DNA of 64,000 nt. It comes from Actinokineospora pegani. Its GTDB lineage: Bacteria; Actinomycetota; Actinomycetes; Mycobacteriales; Pseudonocardiaceae. Every line of letters starts with the position of its first letter. Positions within the stretch are counted from its first letter, which is position 1. The stretch is taken from assembly GCF_009745975.1 (NCBI RefSeq), contig NZ_WHOL01000117.1:124001-188000 (forward strand), read 5' to 3'. The position numbers and the translations under genes are program-made. Positions 37,276 to 46,126 of this stretch are shown here, piece after piece. The notes beneath the pieces are model-generated. The model did no database searches and was not told where the DNA came from. It saw only the letters and a list, made by a program, of their open reading frames with translations.

Positions 37276-37496
37276 ATGAGCGAACAGCGGACGCTGACCG
37301 CGGCAGTGCACCAGGAAGAGGACTGGTTCATCGCCCAGTGCCTCGAGGTCGACATCGCCAGCCAGGCCAGTCAATCCAGGAAGCTCCAGCCAACCTCCGC
37401 GAAGCCGTCGAACTCTACTTCTCCGAGGTTCCCAAGGCGGAGGTCACCACCACCCCACTGGTCACCTCGTTCCAGATCCCATACAGCGCCGCGTGA
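37276..37496 (+). pseudogene. Frameshifted HicB-like antitoxin
   Basis: Two adjoining frames together spell one HicB-family protein of ~73 residues. From the ATG at 37276 the first part reads MSEQRTLTAAVHQEEDWFIA then QCLEVDIASQ. At about 37363-37367 the frame shifts and continues as GQSIQEAPANLREAVELYF then SEVPKAEVTTTPLVTSFQIP to a TGA at 37494. Restoring one G in the GG at 37365-37366 joins them. The pattern (AVxxEEDWFIAQCLEV…SIxEAxANLREAVELY) is diagnostic of HicB antitoxins. No HicA toxin flanks it. The break could be real decay or a base missed in sequencing. Confidence 0.75.
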
Positions 37497-37617
37497 GTCC
37501 AGATCATCCGCGCGCTGGAGACAATTGCAGTGGGCGGACTCCTGGGGAGCACCAGCAGAAGCGCGGGGGTTCTCGCGTTGTCCAAGCCCACAGTTGACTC
37601 GGGCCCCAACAAGAGAA

Positions 37618-37650
37618 ACGGCCTCGAGTGCTGTTCGCACCCAAGGCCGT
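37618..37650 (-). terminator. Terminator after tRNA-Tyr
   Basis: ACGGCCT (37618-37624) and AGGCCGT (37644-37650) pair, with an inner GTGC/GCAC stem and loop. On the minus strand the hairpin is followed by TTTCTCTTGTT, a good T-rich tail. It lies ~55 bases beyond the tRNA 3' end. Confidence 0.8.
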
Positions 37651-37705
37651 CCACCAAGACCAGCATCCGGTCTTGTCTTCTGTTGTATCCGCAGGTCAGA
37701 CCTGC

Positions 37706-37789
37706 TGGTGGCGGGTAGAGGATTCGAACCTCTGAAGCTTTCGCGACGGATTTACAGTCCGCTCCCATTGGCCGCTCGGGCAACCCGCC
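37706..37789 (-). tRNA. tyrT: tRNA-Tyr (anticodon GTA)
   Basis: The acceptor GGCGGGT (37789-37783) pairs with ACCCGCC (37716-37710), followed by discriminator A and an encoded CCA (37708-37706). The anticodon loop CTGTAAA contains GTA. A long variable arm (class II) is present, as expected for bacterial tRNA-Tyr. The encoded CCA is unusual for this window: the other three tRNAs lack it. Confidence 0.96.
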
Positions 37790-37816
37790 GGGTGTCCAGC
37801 GCTGTGGACGTGGGAG

Positions 37817-37847
37817 ACCATACCGAATGGGTCTGGCGGCGCGCCAA
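37817..37847 (-). promoter_or_regulatory. Candidate tRNA-Tyr promoter
   Basis: On the minus strand TTGGCG (37847-37842) and TATGGT (37822-37817) are 19 bases apart, with the tRNA 5' end 27 bases downstream. The -10 is identical to that before tRNA-Thr; the spacer is two bases longer than ideal. Confidence 0.5.
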
Positions 37848-37928
37848 CGGGTACCCCACTGGTGGGGGGCGGCGGCGGTAGCATCCTCGGCGACCAGCAG
37901 GCAGACCTGAGCCGGAGGTGCAGTACAC

Positions 37929-38420
37929 GTGGCGGATCCGTCGTTCGACGTGGTGAGCAAGGTTGATCGGCAGGAGGTCGACAACGCGCTTCGCCAGGCG
38001 GCCAAGGAGCTGTCCACCAGGTTCGACTTCCGGGGGACCGAGGCGAAGGTGGAGTGGACCGGCGACGAGTCCATCCTCATCTCGGCGGAGACCGAGGAGC
38101 GCTGCCTGGCCGCGCTGGAGGTCTTCAAGGAGAAGCTGGTGAAGCGGAGCGTCTCGCAGAAGGCGTTCGACCACGGCGAGCCCGCGGTGTCGGGCAAGGT
38201 CTACAAGCTCACCGGCACCCTGGTGCAGGGCATCACCACCGACAAGGCCAAGGAGATCGCCAAGAAGATCCGCGACGAGGGGCCCAAGGGCGTCCAGGCC
38301 CAGATCCAGGGCGACCAACTGCGCGTCTCGGGCAAGAAGAAGGACCTCTTGCAGGACGTCATCGCCCTGCTCAAGGGCGCGGACTTCGGCATCGCGCTGC
38401 AGTTCACGAACTACCGCTGA
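37929..38420 (+). CDS. yajQ: YajQ-family nucleotide-binding protein
   Basis: The product is 163 residues from a GTG at 37929 with GGAGGT nine bases upstream. The family pattern is clear throughout: [56 protein letters not shown], and [24 protein letters not shown]. YajQ (DUF520) proteins have two RNP-like domains that bind nucleic acids or nucleotides; in Xanthomonas a homologue binds cyclic di-GMP and acts with a transcription factor, but the role in actinobacteria is unknown. It diverges from tRNA-Tyr. It stands alone before rmlA, separated by 129 bases. Confidence 0.93.
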   Translation: MADPSFDVVSKVDRQEVDNALRQAAKELSTRFDFRGTEAKVEWTGDESILISAETEERCLAALEVFKEKLVKRSVSQKAFDHGEPAVSGKVYKLTGTLVQGITTDKAKEIAKKIRDEGPKGVQAQIQGDQLRVSGKKKDLLQDVIALLKGADFGIALQFTNYR

Positions 38421-38549
38421 CCCAGCTCGGGGGACGCGCCCGCCGTGCGGTGTGGCGCGCCCCGGGGCCGCTTCAGCCGCCGGCCGGGGTGGTTCCGCGT
38501 CCCGGTAGCCTCTGGACGGTCACAGATCGGCTACGACGGGAGCGGCTTG

Positions 38550-39434
38550 ATGAAGGGCATCGTCCTCGCGGGGGGAAGCGGCACCAGGCTGCACCCGATC
38601 ACCCAGGCGGTGTCCAAGCAGCTGCTGCCCGTCTACGACAAGCCGATGGTCTACTACCCGATCTCGGTGCTGATGCTGGCCGGGATCAGGGAGATCCTGA
38701 TCATCTCGACCCCGACGGACCTCCCGCTGTTCAAGCGGTTGCTGGGGGACGGGTCGCAGTTCGGGGTGGAGTTCGCCTACGCCGAGCAGGCCGAGCCCAA
38801 CGGGCTGGCCGAGGCGTTCATCATCGGTGAGCCGTTCATCGGCGATGACGACGTGGCGCTCGTGCTGGGGGACAACATCTTCTTCGGGATGGGCTTCTCC
38901 GGTCTGCTGCGGGCCAACACCTCCGACGTGGACGGCGCGGTGCTGTTCGGCTACCAGGTCAAGGACCCCGAGCGCTACGGCGTTGGCGAGGTCGGGCCGG
39001 ACGGGATGCTGGTCTCCATCGAGGAGAAGCCCGCCAAGCCCAAGTCCAACCGGGCCATCACCGGCCTCTACTTCTACGACAACGACGTGGTCGGCATCGC
39101 CAAGAACCTGACCCCGTCGCCGCGCGGCGAGCTCGAGATCACCGACGTCAACCTGGAGTACCTGCGGCGCGGCAAGGCCCGGCTGCTGGAACTGGGGCGC
39201 GGCTTCGCGTGGTTGGACACCGGCACGCACGACTCGCTGCTGGAGGCGGGGCAGTTCGTGCAGACGCTGGAGCACCGGACCGGGGTGCGGGTGGCGTGCC
39301 TGGAAGAGGTCGCCATGGACCGGGGGTTCATCAGCCCGGACCAGGCCTATGCGCTGGGCGCCAAGCTGGCGAAGTCGGGGTACGGGCAGTACATCCAGTC
39401 CCTGGCCGTGGCGGCGGGCGCTAGTTCGAGCTGA
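38550..39434 (+). CDS. rmlA: Glucose-1-phosphate thymidylyltransferase
   Basis: RmlA makes dTDP-glucose, the first step to dTDP-rhamnose and other deoxysugars for cell wall linkage or glycosylation. From the ATG at 38550 (GGGAG eight bases upstream) it has 294 residues. The signatures are [19 protein letters not shown] with the pyrophosphorylase loop, [29 protein letters not shown] with the metal-binding Asp, [21 protein letters not shown] and [17 protein letters not shown]. It closely resembles short-form RmlA enzymes. No rmlBCD genes adjoin it here. Its last 14 bases overlap the end of the convergent NACHT gene. Confidence 0.95.
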   Translation: MKGIVLAGGSGTRLHPITQAVSKQLLPVYDKPMVYYPISVLMLAGIREILIISTPTDLPLFKRLLGDGSQFGVEFAYAEQAEPNGLAEAFIIGEPFIGDDDVALVLGDNIFFGMGFSGLLRANTSDVDGAVLFGYQVKDPERYGVGEVGPDGMLVSIEEKPAKPKSNRAITGLYFYDNDVVGIAKNLTPSPRGELEITDVNLEYLRRGKARLLELGRGFAWLDTGTHDSLLEAGQFVQTLEHRTGVRVACLEEVAMDRGFISPDQAYALGAKLAKSGYGQYIQSLAVAAGASSS

Positions 39435-42177
39435 ACGGTGGGGTGATCTGTTCCCACGTGGGATCGACCTCCGTGAGCCACCTCCTAAACTTCGGGATCA
39501 GGTTCTTCGGCCAGTTCTGCGACCAGACCCGCAGAACAAGAGCACCCAGTTCGGCGATCGCCTTCTTTGATGCAAAAGACTCCCCCGACGGTGGTTCCGG
39601 GGGCACGAGCCAGAGGTCTCCCAGCGCCAGTTGGGCAAGCACTCCTCTAGCGACCGCATTCCACTCACCAGGTTCTACGAATTCATCGTGCTGGTGCCAC
39701 CGTTGGTTGAGCACCTCCATCCCGGCGCGAAGTCTGTTCAAGCGCACGATGTTGCCTTGCAGCACGGCGGTGTTGATGTCGTCGTCTCGGACGGTGGCTT
39801 GCCAGTAGTCGAGCGCTGTGGAGACTTTGTGCGACTCGCGCTTGAGGAAGCCGGTGATCGAGCGGAAGCCCTCGACGTCCAGGCCTGCCGACCACAGGTC
39901 CACCTGCGCGCGCCACGAGCCGTCGTCGGGGAGGTCGATCGGCCCGATGATCCCGCGCAGCAGGTACAGGTTCAGCGAGTGTGCCGCCAAGAAGCGGACG
40001 ATGTTGGGTGGCAGGGGGCGGTACTCCGGACGCGGCACCACCGACCGCCGGGTGGCGATCAGTTTGTCCAGCACAGCCGAGATGTCCGCGCGCTCGTCAG
40101 CCGGTAGCCGACTGAGCATCTCGAAGAGGAATTCGACCACCGGGGCCTGAATGGTCAACGGCTGGAACCCGAACAGCGCGGCGAGGAGCTCGTCGTCGGG
40201 GTCTCGTTCCCGTCTGCCGCCGAAGGCGGAATCGGCCACGTCCCGAAGGGTCTCCACGACGAAGGACGCCACCAAGTACTCGCCGAAGGTGGCGTGCAGG
40301 AATTCGTAGCCCCGCTGCGCCACCTCCACGGTCGCCTCGGGCGCGTGGATGAAGAAGAACTCGCCGAGGACCCGAACACCCGGCGGGACTGTCCGGCCGA
40401 GGGCGGCGAGGTCCTTGGCCAGGTCGTCCTCAGTGATCATTTGGGTGCCGCGGTTGAACATTCCCATCGCCGCCACCGAGAGGCGGTCGAGCTGGGTCCG
40501 GACCGCTTCCTTGGCCTCCCCGTCCGACAGGGGGCGGCCAGCTTGCTTGGTGACCTCGCGGCGGGCGTAGGTGGCGAAAAGGCTCTCGTACAGCTCAGCC
40601 AGCGTGAGGTCGCCTGCGAGTTCCACCTGGGGGTCGGTGAAGTAGAGGGTCAGCATGAGCAGCAACAACGGCTGCTGCGCCAGATCGTCGTGTTGCAGCG
40701 CTTGGGCCAAGGGCATCTCGCGGACGTTGGCGTTGTTCCACGCCCGCACCCATTCCTCGATCTGCACGGCGTCGAACGGTTCGAGCTTGACCACGGGCGT
40801 GCCCTCGGGCAGGCGCACGCGGTCGGCGACCAGCGTCCGGGAGGTGACCACGACGGCGACCGGTCGGCCCAGGACGGCCTCGGTGCGCTGGAACTCGGCG
40901 ACCTCGGCGAGGTAGCGGCTGCGGTCGTGGGTGGTGGCTTGCAGCAGCTCGTCGAGGCCGTCGAGCAGGATCACCCGGACCGAGGAAGCGCTCTGGTCGG
41001 CCAAGTCGTCCCACGGGATGGCGCGGTTGGAGATCAGCGACAGCGCGGCCTGGACCTGCTCGGTGATCGTGGCGTTGGCCTCGACGCGGCGCAGCGGCAC
41101 GCGGACGACGGTGTAGGTGTCCGCCGGGAGGCGGGCGGCCAGGACCTTCATGAGCAGGGACTTCCCGGCGCCGGGGTGGCCGAGCAGGAGAAGTGGGCGC
41201 GCTGTGGACTCGCCGCCGGAGAAGTGGCGGGCCAGGGCCAGGTCCAGGTCGGTGCTCACCGGGACCTCGTTGTGCCACCAGGTGTCGTCGGCGATGCGGT
41301 GGTCGCGGGTGGCGGCGGTCGTGTGGCGGAAGCGGGGGGTGATGAAGATGTCGGCGACGTCGGGGAACACCGTGTCGGAGCCGAAGCCGTCGGTGTCGAC
41401 GTCGATCACCCGGCGGGTGAGTTCGGCTCGGTTGATGGCGGCGAGGCGGGTGCGGAGGTCTCGGGTGGCGGCGGGGACGGGGGTGGTGAGCAGGGTTTCC
41501 AAGCGGGCCAGGGCGGAGCGGGTGGCGGCGTGCTCGGTGAGGTCGGACCAGACCTTGAACTCGGGCACCGTGGCGGCGAGGGACTGGAAGCTGGTGCGGT
41601 AGGTGCCCTCGACCAGGGCGAGGACCTGCGAGTCGCCTGCCAGGGGCCGGAAGTCGCCCGCGAGGCCGTCCAGGAACGCGTCGACGGGCACCAGGGCTGC
41701 GCCCGCCCACTCCCGGACGGCGGCGACGTTCTCGTGGAACCCCCGGGACAGCGCCGGCGCGGGCACCTCCGCGCCGTACAGGGCGCGGACGACCGACTCC
41801 CCCGAGCGCTCCCAGCTACCGGTGACGATCCCCAGCTTCTCCGTGTCGCTGAAGTCGACACCCGGGTACGCCCTGTCGATCGTGTCGAACAGCGCGGACA
41901 CGACGATGGCGGTGTGCGCGGCGAGGACCAGCTCGTGCCGGTCCAGTCCGCCGGTGCGGGTCAGCCGCTGGGACACCGAGCCCACCGCCGAGCGCAGCAG
42001 CCCGGTCGCCTCGTTCTTCTGGTCGACCAGCTCGAACAGCCCGCTGACCGGCGGCACCCCGACCGAGGCCAGCACCACCCCGCCCAGCAGCGCGTTCAGC
42101 CGGTCCAGCCACGGGCGGTCGTGCACGCCCAGGATCTGCAGGGCGCCGCGGAAGGTGATCGCCGGGTCACGTCGCAC
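39421..42177 (-). CDS. Large NACHT-domain NTPase (NLR-like, possible defence protein)
   Basis: A GTG at 42177 gives 918 residues. Three parts can be seen. (1) An N-terminal all-helical domain of ~300 residues ([40 protein letters not shown]), resembling the N-terminal helical domains that head NACHT proteins in actinobacteria. (2) A NACHT P-loop NTPase: Walker [17 protein letters not shown] at ~329-344, arginine-rich [13 protein letters not shown], and Walker [19 protein letters not shown] at ~399-416, with [14 protein letters not shown] as a sensor-like strand. (3) A long C-terminal helical region ([39 protein letters not shown]) without obvious LRR, TPR or WD repeats. There is no TIR, nuclease or transmembrane effector. 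Bacterial NACHT proteins include anti-phage systems. It has no partner gene and stands between rmlA and htpX. Confidence 0.88.
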   Translation of the reverse strand: MRRDPAITFRGALQILGVHDRPWLDRLNALLGGVVLASVGVPPVSGLFELVDQKNEATGLLRSAVGSVSQRLTRTGGLDRHELVLAAHTAIVVSALFDTIDRAYPGVDFSDTEKLGIVTGSWERSGESVVRALYGAEVPAPALSRGFHENVAAVREWAGAALVPVDAFLDGLAGDFRPLAGDSQVLALVEGTYRTSFQSLAATVPEFKVWSDLTEHAATRSALARLETLLTTPVPAATRDLRTRLAAINRAELTRRVIDVDTDGFGSDTVFPDVADIFITPRFRHTTAATRDHRIADDTWWHNEVPVSTDLDLALARHFSGGESTARPLLLLGHPGAGKSLLMKVLAARLPADTYTVVRVPLRRVEANATITEQVQAALSLISNRAIPWDDLADQSASSVRVILLDGLDELLQATTHDRSRYLAEVAEFQRTEAVLGRPVAVVVTSRTLVADRVRLPEGTPVVKLEPFDAVQIEEWVRAWNNANVREMPLAQALQHDDLAQQPLLLLMLTLYFTDPQVELAGDLTLAELYESLFATYARREVTKQAGRPLSDGEAKEAVRTQLDRLSVAAMGMFNRGTQMITEDDLAKDLAALGRTVPPGVRVLGEFFFIHAPEATVEVAQRGYEFLHATFGEYLVASFVVETLRDVADSAFGGRRERDPDDELLAALFGFQPLTIQAPVVEFLFEMLSRLPADERADISAVLDKLIATRRSVVPRPEYRPLPPNIVRFLAAHSLNLYLLRGIIGPIDLPDDGSWRAQVDLWSAGLDVEGFRSITGFLKRESHKVSTALDYWQATVRDDDINTAVLQGNIVRLNRLRAGMEVLNQRWHQHDEFVEPGEWNAVARGVLAQLALGDLWLVPPEPPSGESFASKKAIAELGALVLRVWSQNWPKNLIPKFRRWLTEVDPTWEQITPPFSSN

Positions 42178-42212
42178 GGCGCTCAGGTTAGGCGATGACC
42201 GTCAGGCGGTGA

Positions 42213-43073
42213 TCACAGCTCCGGGAGGGCCATCCGCTCCAGGCGGGCGATGCGGTCGGCCAGGGGCGGGTGGGTGCTGAACGCCTTGGACAGGCCGTCG
42301 CCGGGGCGGAAGGGGTTGGCGATCATCAGGTGCGACTGGCTGACGAGGGCGGGTTCGGGGGCCAGGGGGGCGGCCTGGGTGCCCAGGCCGAGCTTGCGCA
42401 GGGCGCTGGCCAGGCCCTCCGGGTCGCCGGTGAGGCGGGCTGCGGACTCGTCGGCCTGGTACTCGCGGGAGCGGCTGACGGCCATCTGGACGATGACGCC
42501 CGCGATGGGGCCGAGGATGGCGACCAGCAGCAGGCCCAGGGGGTTGCTGTCCTCGTCGTCGCCGCCGAACAGGCCGGTGAAGAAGGCGATGTTGGCGAGC
42601 ATGCTCACGACGGTGGCGAGGGCTCCCGCGACGGAGCTGATGAGGATGTCCCGGTTGTGGACGTGTGCGAGCTCGTGGGCCAGGACGCCGCGGAGTTCGC
42701 GCTCGTCGAGCAGGTCCAGCAGGCCGGTGGTGCAGCAGATGGCGGCGGTGCGGGGGCCGCGGCCGGTGGCGAAGGCGTTGGGCGCCTGGGTGGGGCTGAT
42801 GTACAGGCGCGGCACCGGCTGGCGGGCGGCGGTGGCCAGCTCGCGGACGATGCGGTAGAGCGCGGGCTGCTCGGCCTGGGAGACGGGCCGGGCGCGCATC
42901 GAGCGCAGGGCGAGCTTGTCGGAGTTGAAGAACGCGTAGCCGTTCACGACGACCGCGACGCCGATGCCGATCAGCAGGGCGGTGCGTCCGAACAGCGAGC
43001 TGACCAGCAGGACCAGGGCGGTGAGGCCGCCGAGCAGGAGCGCGGTCTTGACCCCGTTGGCATGGCGGTGCAC
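42213..43073 (-). CDS. htpX: HtpX-type membrane zinc metalloprotease
   Basis: The GTG at 43073 has GGGAGGAG six bases upstream and gives 286 residues, in line with mycobacterial HtpX, whose N-terminus it matches ([13 protein letters not shown]). Four membrane segments are likely: two near the N-terminus (~10-50) and two around 150-190. The zinc motif is [12 protein letters not shown] at ~132-143, and the third ligand is in [18 protein letters not shown]. HtpX removes misfolded membrane proteins in concert with FtsH. It ends 36 bases beyond the NACHT gene start on the same strand; the two are not overlapping. Possible co-regulation in envelope stress is not shown by the sequence. Confidence 0.93.
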   Translation of the reverse strand: MHRHANGVKTALLLGGLTALVLLVSSLFGRTALLIGIGVAVVVNGYAFFNSDKLALRSMRARPVSQAEQPALYRIVRELATAARQPVPRLYISPTQAPNAFATGRGPRTAAICCTTGLLDLLDERELRGVLAHELAHVHNRDILISSVAGALATVVSMLANIAFFTGLFGGDDEDSNPLGLLLVAILGPIAGVIVQMAVSRSREYQADESAARLTGDPEGLASALRKLGLGTQAAPLAPEPALVSQSHLMIANPFRPGDGLSKAFSTHPPLADRIARLERMALPEL

Positions 43074-43159
43074 GGGCGCTCCTCCCGGTGTGAAGTCGTT
43101 GTTTCGTTCCGCAGGGTCCAACGAGGCCCACGACCGAGAAGTTCCAACCGGACGGTAGG

Positions 43160-43987
43160 TCAGTTGCCGCTCTCACCGAGTCGCCAGTACGTGGTGGGCC
43201 GCACCTGCTTGCGCGGGAAACCCCTGTCCTCCAACAGGTGCGCGCGCACGTCGACCATGGCCGAGCGCTCCCCCGCGAGCCACACCTCCGGGGTCCCGGG
43301 GGGCAGTTCGGCGGCCCGGATCGCGTCGACGAGAACGGTGCTCTCGCCCGCGGGCGCGTCGCGGTGCAACCAGGTGACCCCGGGCAGGTCCTGCTCCTCC
43401 TCCGGCCCGGCGACCTCGACGAACGCGACGACGGGGGCGCGCACCGCGGCCATGATGTTGGCGATGGCGGGCAGCGCCGTCTCGTCCCCGGCGAGCAGGT
43501 ACCAGTCGGCGTCCGGGTCGGGCTGGTAGGCGGGCGAGGGCCCGACGAAGATCATCATGTCGCCGACGGCCACCCGGGACGCCCAGGCCGAGGCCGGGCC
43601 GATGTCGCCGTGCAGGACGAAGTCGAAGTCGACCTCGTTCGTCTCCGGGTCGTGCCGCCGGATCGTGTACGTCCTGGTCAGCGGCCGGACCTGGGACCAC
43701 AGGCCGCGCGCGCCGTCGAGCGTCAGCGGCTCGGGCAGCTCGGTGCCCTCCGGGTACAGGTAGAGCATCACGTTCTGGTCGGTCCCGGCGCCCGCGAGCA
43801 CGGCCAGCGACTCGTCGCGGACGGTGATCCTGGCCAGGTTCGGCGTCACCCGCTCGACGCGCGTCACCGGCAGGTGCCAGAGGCGGGTCTCCTGACGGCG
43901 GGAGCGGCGGCGGGTCGAGGGCTCGGGCGGTCGAGCGCCCGCCGGGTTGTCAGTCATCGGGTTGTCAGTCATCGGGTTGTCAGTCAT
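43160..43987 (-). CDS. Siderophore-interacting protein (FAD-binding ferric-siderophore reductase family)
   Basis: The protein has 275 residues. The FAD-binding domain contains [12 protein letters not shown] (the RxYxxR-type flavin-binding motif) and [22 protein letters not shown]. The NAD(P)H-like domain contains [20 protein letters not shown] and [35 protein letters not shown], both hallmarks of the ViuB/SIP family that reduces Fe(III) in siderophores inside the cell. The gene begins with three copies of a 15-base unit, each encoding MTDNP, so any of three ATGs could start it; GAGGATG lies before the first. It diverges from the amidase across an 82-base gap with a 20-bp palindrome. Confidence 0.9.
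   Translation of the reverse strand: MTDNPMTDNPMTDNPAGARPPEPSTRRRSRRQETRLWHLPVTRVERVTPNLARITVRDESLAVLAGAGTDQNVMLYLYPEGTELPEPLTLDGARGLWSQVRPLTRTYTIRRHDPETNEVDFDFVLHGDIGPASAWASRVAVGDMMIFVGPSPAYQPDPDADWYLLAGDETALPAIANIMAAVRAPVVAFVEVAGPEEEQDLPGVTWLHRDAPAGESTVLVDAIRAAELPPGTPEVWLAGERSAMVDVRAHLLEDRGFPRKQVRPTTYWRLGESGN
43943..43987 (-). repeat. Three tandem copies of a 15-base unit at the start of the siderophore-interacting protein gene
   Basis: CGGGTTGTCAGTCAT (+ strand) occurs three times without change at 43943-43957, 43958-43972 and 43973-43987. On the coding strand each unit is ATGACTGACAACCCG, that is MTDNP. Copy number can change by slippage without breaking the frame. Confidence 0.95.
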
Positions 43988-44040
43988 CGCAGCACATCCT
44001 CACCCGGTCGGCGGGCCCGTTCCAAACCGGTCCCCAGGTA

Positions 44041-44060
44041 CTGTTCGTTCGAACGAACAG
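44041..44060. promoter_or_regulatory. Perfect 20-bp palindrome, probable TetR operator
   Basis: CTGTTCGTTC followed directly by its reverse complement GAACGAACAG makes a perfect 20-bp palindrome. It ends nine bases before the amidase ATG and 54 bases from the outermost start of the divergent siderophore-interacting gene. Its size and symmetry are those of TetR operators, and a TetR gene is the second gene of the amidase operon. Confidence 0.75.
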
Positions 44061-44069
44061 GAGGCTCCC

Positions 44070-45452
44070 ATGACGACGGCACCAGACCTGCGCTTCGCAG
44101 GCCTCGCGGCAACGGCGCAATCGCTTGCCACCGGCTCGACCAGCGCGGTTGCCCTGGTCGAGCGGGTCATGGCCGACATCGAGGACACCCAGCCGACGCT
44201 CAACGCCTTCCGCGTCGTGCGCGCCGCGCGGGCCAGGGAGGAGGCCGCGCGGGCCGACGAACGGCTCGCCGCGGGCGAGCGGCTGCCGCTGCTCGGCGTC
44301 CCGGTCGCGATCAAGGACGACGTCGACGTCGAGGGCGAGCCCACGGCCTTCGGCTGCGCGGGCGAATTCGCGCCCGCCACCGCCGACTGCGAGCTGGTGC
44401 GGCTGCTCAAGGCCGCGGGCGCGGTGATCGTCGGCAAGACGAACACCCCCGAGTTCGGCCAGTGGCCGATCACCGAGGGCGCGGCGTTCGGGACCACCCG
44501 CAACCCGTGGCGGCTCGACCACTCCCCCGGCGGCTCGTCCGGCGGGTCGGCGGCGGCGGTCGCGGCCGGGATCGTGCCCGCCGCGGTGGGCTCGGACGGC
44601 GCCGGGTCGGTGCGCATCCCGGCGTCGTGGACGAACCTGGTCGGCATCAAGCCGCAGCGCGGGCGGTTGTCGCCGCTGCCGGAGGAGGAGCTGTTCAACG
44701 GCATCACCACCAGCGGCGCCCTGGCTCGCACCGTCGGCGACGCGGCACTGCTGCTCGACGTGCTGGCCGACACCGGCACCCGCCACACCGAGGCCGCCGC
44801 CCGCCAGCCCGGCAGGCTGCGGATCGCGCTGTCGCTGCGCCCGGCGTTCACCGGGTTCCCGGTCGCCCTCGACCCGGAGGTCAGGGCGGCGGTCGTGCGG
44901 CTGGCCCGCGTGCTGCGGGAGCTGGGGCACGAGATCGTGCTCGCCGAGCCCGCCTACGGCCTGATCGGCCTGAACTTCCTGCCCCGCTCCCTGGGCGGTC
45001 TCAACGACTGGCACGGCCGCGTCCCCGACCCGCTGCTGCTCGACCCGCGCACCCAGGACAACGGGCGGATGGGCGGGCGCCTGCGCGGCCGGGCGCTGGC
45101 TGCCGCGCACGCCACCCTGGGGGTGTTCCACCGGCGGGTCGGGCGGATCTTCGACCGGGTCGACGTCGTGCTGACGCCGACCACAGCCCAACCGCCGCTG
45201 CCCGTCGGCGCGATCGACGGGCTCACCGGCTGGCAGACCGACCGGCGCATCATCCAGGCGTGCCCGTACTCGTGGCCGTGGAACGTGCTGGGCTGGCCGG
45301 GCGTGAGCGTGCCCGCCGGGCTCACCGAGGAGTGGCTGCCGGTGGGCGCGCAACTCCTGGGACCGGCTGACAGCGAGCCGTTGCTGCTATCGCTGGCCGC
45401 GGAGCTCGAGAGCGTGGAGCGCTGGCATGAGCGGACGCCGCCCCGTGCGTGA
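44070..45452 (+). CDS. Amidase (amidase-signature family)
   Basis: The ATG at 44070 has CAGGAGG a few bases upstream and gives 460 residues. The amidase-signature fold is clear: [14 protein letters not shown] with the catalytic Lys (~82), [21 protein letters not shown] with the cis-Ser (~157), and [15 protein letters not shown] with the nucleophilic Ser (~180). It hydrolyses an amide of unknown nature; the catalytic triad is complete. It overlaps the following tetR gene by 26 bases and is preceded by a palindromic operator, so it is likely induced when its substrate or product releases the repressor. Confidence 0.92.
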   Translation: MTTAPDLRFAGLAATAQSLATGSTSAVALVERVMADIEDTQPTLNAFRVVRAARAREEAARADERLAAGERLPLLGVPVAIKDDVDVEGEPTAFGCAGEFAPATADCELVRLLKAAGAVIVGKTNTPEFGQWPITEGAAFGTTRNPWRLDHSPGGSSGGSAAAVAAGIVPAAVGSDGAGSVRIPASWTNLVGIKPQRGRLSPLPEEELFNGITTSGALARTVGDAALLLDVLADTGTRHTEAAARQPGRLRIALSLRPAFTGFPVALDPEVRAAVVRLARVLRELGHEIVLAEPAYGLIGLNFLPRSLGGLNDWHGRVPDPLLLDPRTQDNGRMGGRLRGRALAAAHATLGVFHRRVGRIFDRVDVVLTPTTAQPPLPVGAIDGLTGWQTDRRIIQACPYSWPWNVLGWPGVSVPAGLTEEWLPVGAQLLGPADSEPLLLSLAAELESVERWHERTPPRA

Positions 45453-45984
45453 GCGAATCCTGCGCGCGGTGCTGCGCGTCATCGGCGCGTCCGGCGTGGC
45501 CGGGGTGACCAACCGGCGCATCGCGGCCGAGGCCGGGGTGTCGCTGGGGTCGATCACCTACCACTTCGCGACGCAGACCGAGCTGCTGCGCGAGGCGTTG
45601 CTGCTGTTCGTGCGCGAGGAGACCACCCGGTTGACGGAGTTCTCGCGGCAGCGGCGCGGGCCGGTCTCGGTGGAGCAGGCGGCCGCACTGGTGGAGCAGG
45701 TGGTGGAGAGCACCGCCTTCGGGCGCGAGGAGATCGCGCCGCTGGAGCTCTACATCCAGGCGGGCCGCGACCCGTCGCTGCGGGACGCGGCCACCGAGTG
45801 CTTCGCCGCCTACGACGAGCTCGCGCGCTCGGTGCTGCGCGGGCTGGGCGTGGCGGAGCCCGCGCGGCTGGCCGGGCCGGTCGTGGCGCTGGTGGCGGGC
45901 ACGCAACTGCGCCGCCTGGCCACCGGCGCCTCGGGGTCGACCGGGATCGCCGAGGCGCTGACCCTGCTGGTCAGGCCTGGCTAG
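45427..45984 (+). CDS. TetR-family transcriptional regulator
   Basis: The product is 185 residues, starting within the last codons of the amidase gene. The N-terminal helix-turn-helix is [47 protein letters not shown], with recognition helix LGSITYHF. The C-terminal domain is all-helical (VEQVVESTAFGREEIAPLELYIQAG). It most likely represses its own operon and perhaps the divergent siderophore-interacting gene through the 20-bp palindrome at 44041-44060. Its 3' end overlaps by 14 bases the end of a convergent 51-codon gene. Confidence 0.92.
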   Translation: MSGRRPVRERILRAVLRVIGASGVAGVTNRRIAAEAGVSLGSITYHFATQTELLREALLLFVREETTRLTEFSRQRRGPVSVEQAAALVEQVVESTAFGREEIAPLELYIQAGRDPSLRDAATECFAAYDELARSVLRGLGVAEPARLAGPVVALVAGTQLRRLATGASGSTGIAEALTLLVRPG

Positions 45985-46126
45985 CGCTGGTGAACGCGGG
46001 GGTCTGCATCGCCTTGACGGCGTGCGTGACCTCGGGCTGCTCCGGCTGGTCGGCGCCGGGCGCGCTCTGGAAGACCGGGACCGGCGGGGTCTGGCGGCCG
46101 TCGGGGCCTGTCGTGTTCTCGTTCAA
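45971..46126 (-). CDS. Small 51-residue peptide of unknown function
   Basis: I do not recognise this protein. A TTG at 46126 is preceded by a perfect AGGAGG with a ten-base spacer, and the frame ends with TGA at 45971. It starts LNENTTGPDGRQTPPVPVFQ and ends MQTPAFTSASQA, with an acidic, Pro/Gln-rich middle (SAPGADQPEQPEVTHAV) and no cysteine. 49 of 51 codons end in G or C, the same bias as the real genes here, which argues that it is translated. It has no signal peptide or membrane helix. Small size, leader-like acidic N-half and Pro/Ser/Thr-rich tail are reminiscent of RiPP precursors, but no modifying enzyme is adjacent. A longer reading from 46270 lacks a ribosome site. Confidence 0.55.
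   Translation of the reverse strand: MNENTTGPDGRQTPPVPVFQSAPGADQPEQPEVTHAVKAMQTPAFTSASQA

Noticed and set aside
37155-37496. A single 113-codon gene covering the HicB-like region
   Set aside because: Its first half lies out of frame with the HicB start; only the second half matches the family. The frameshifted pseudogene explains the data better.
38550-39434. A deoxysugar or antibiotic biosynthetic cluster around rmlA
   Set aside because: No rmlB, rmlC, rmlD or glycosyltransferase lies nearby; a stand-alone housekeeping rmlA is simpler.
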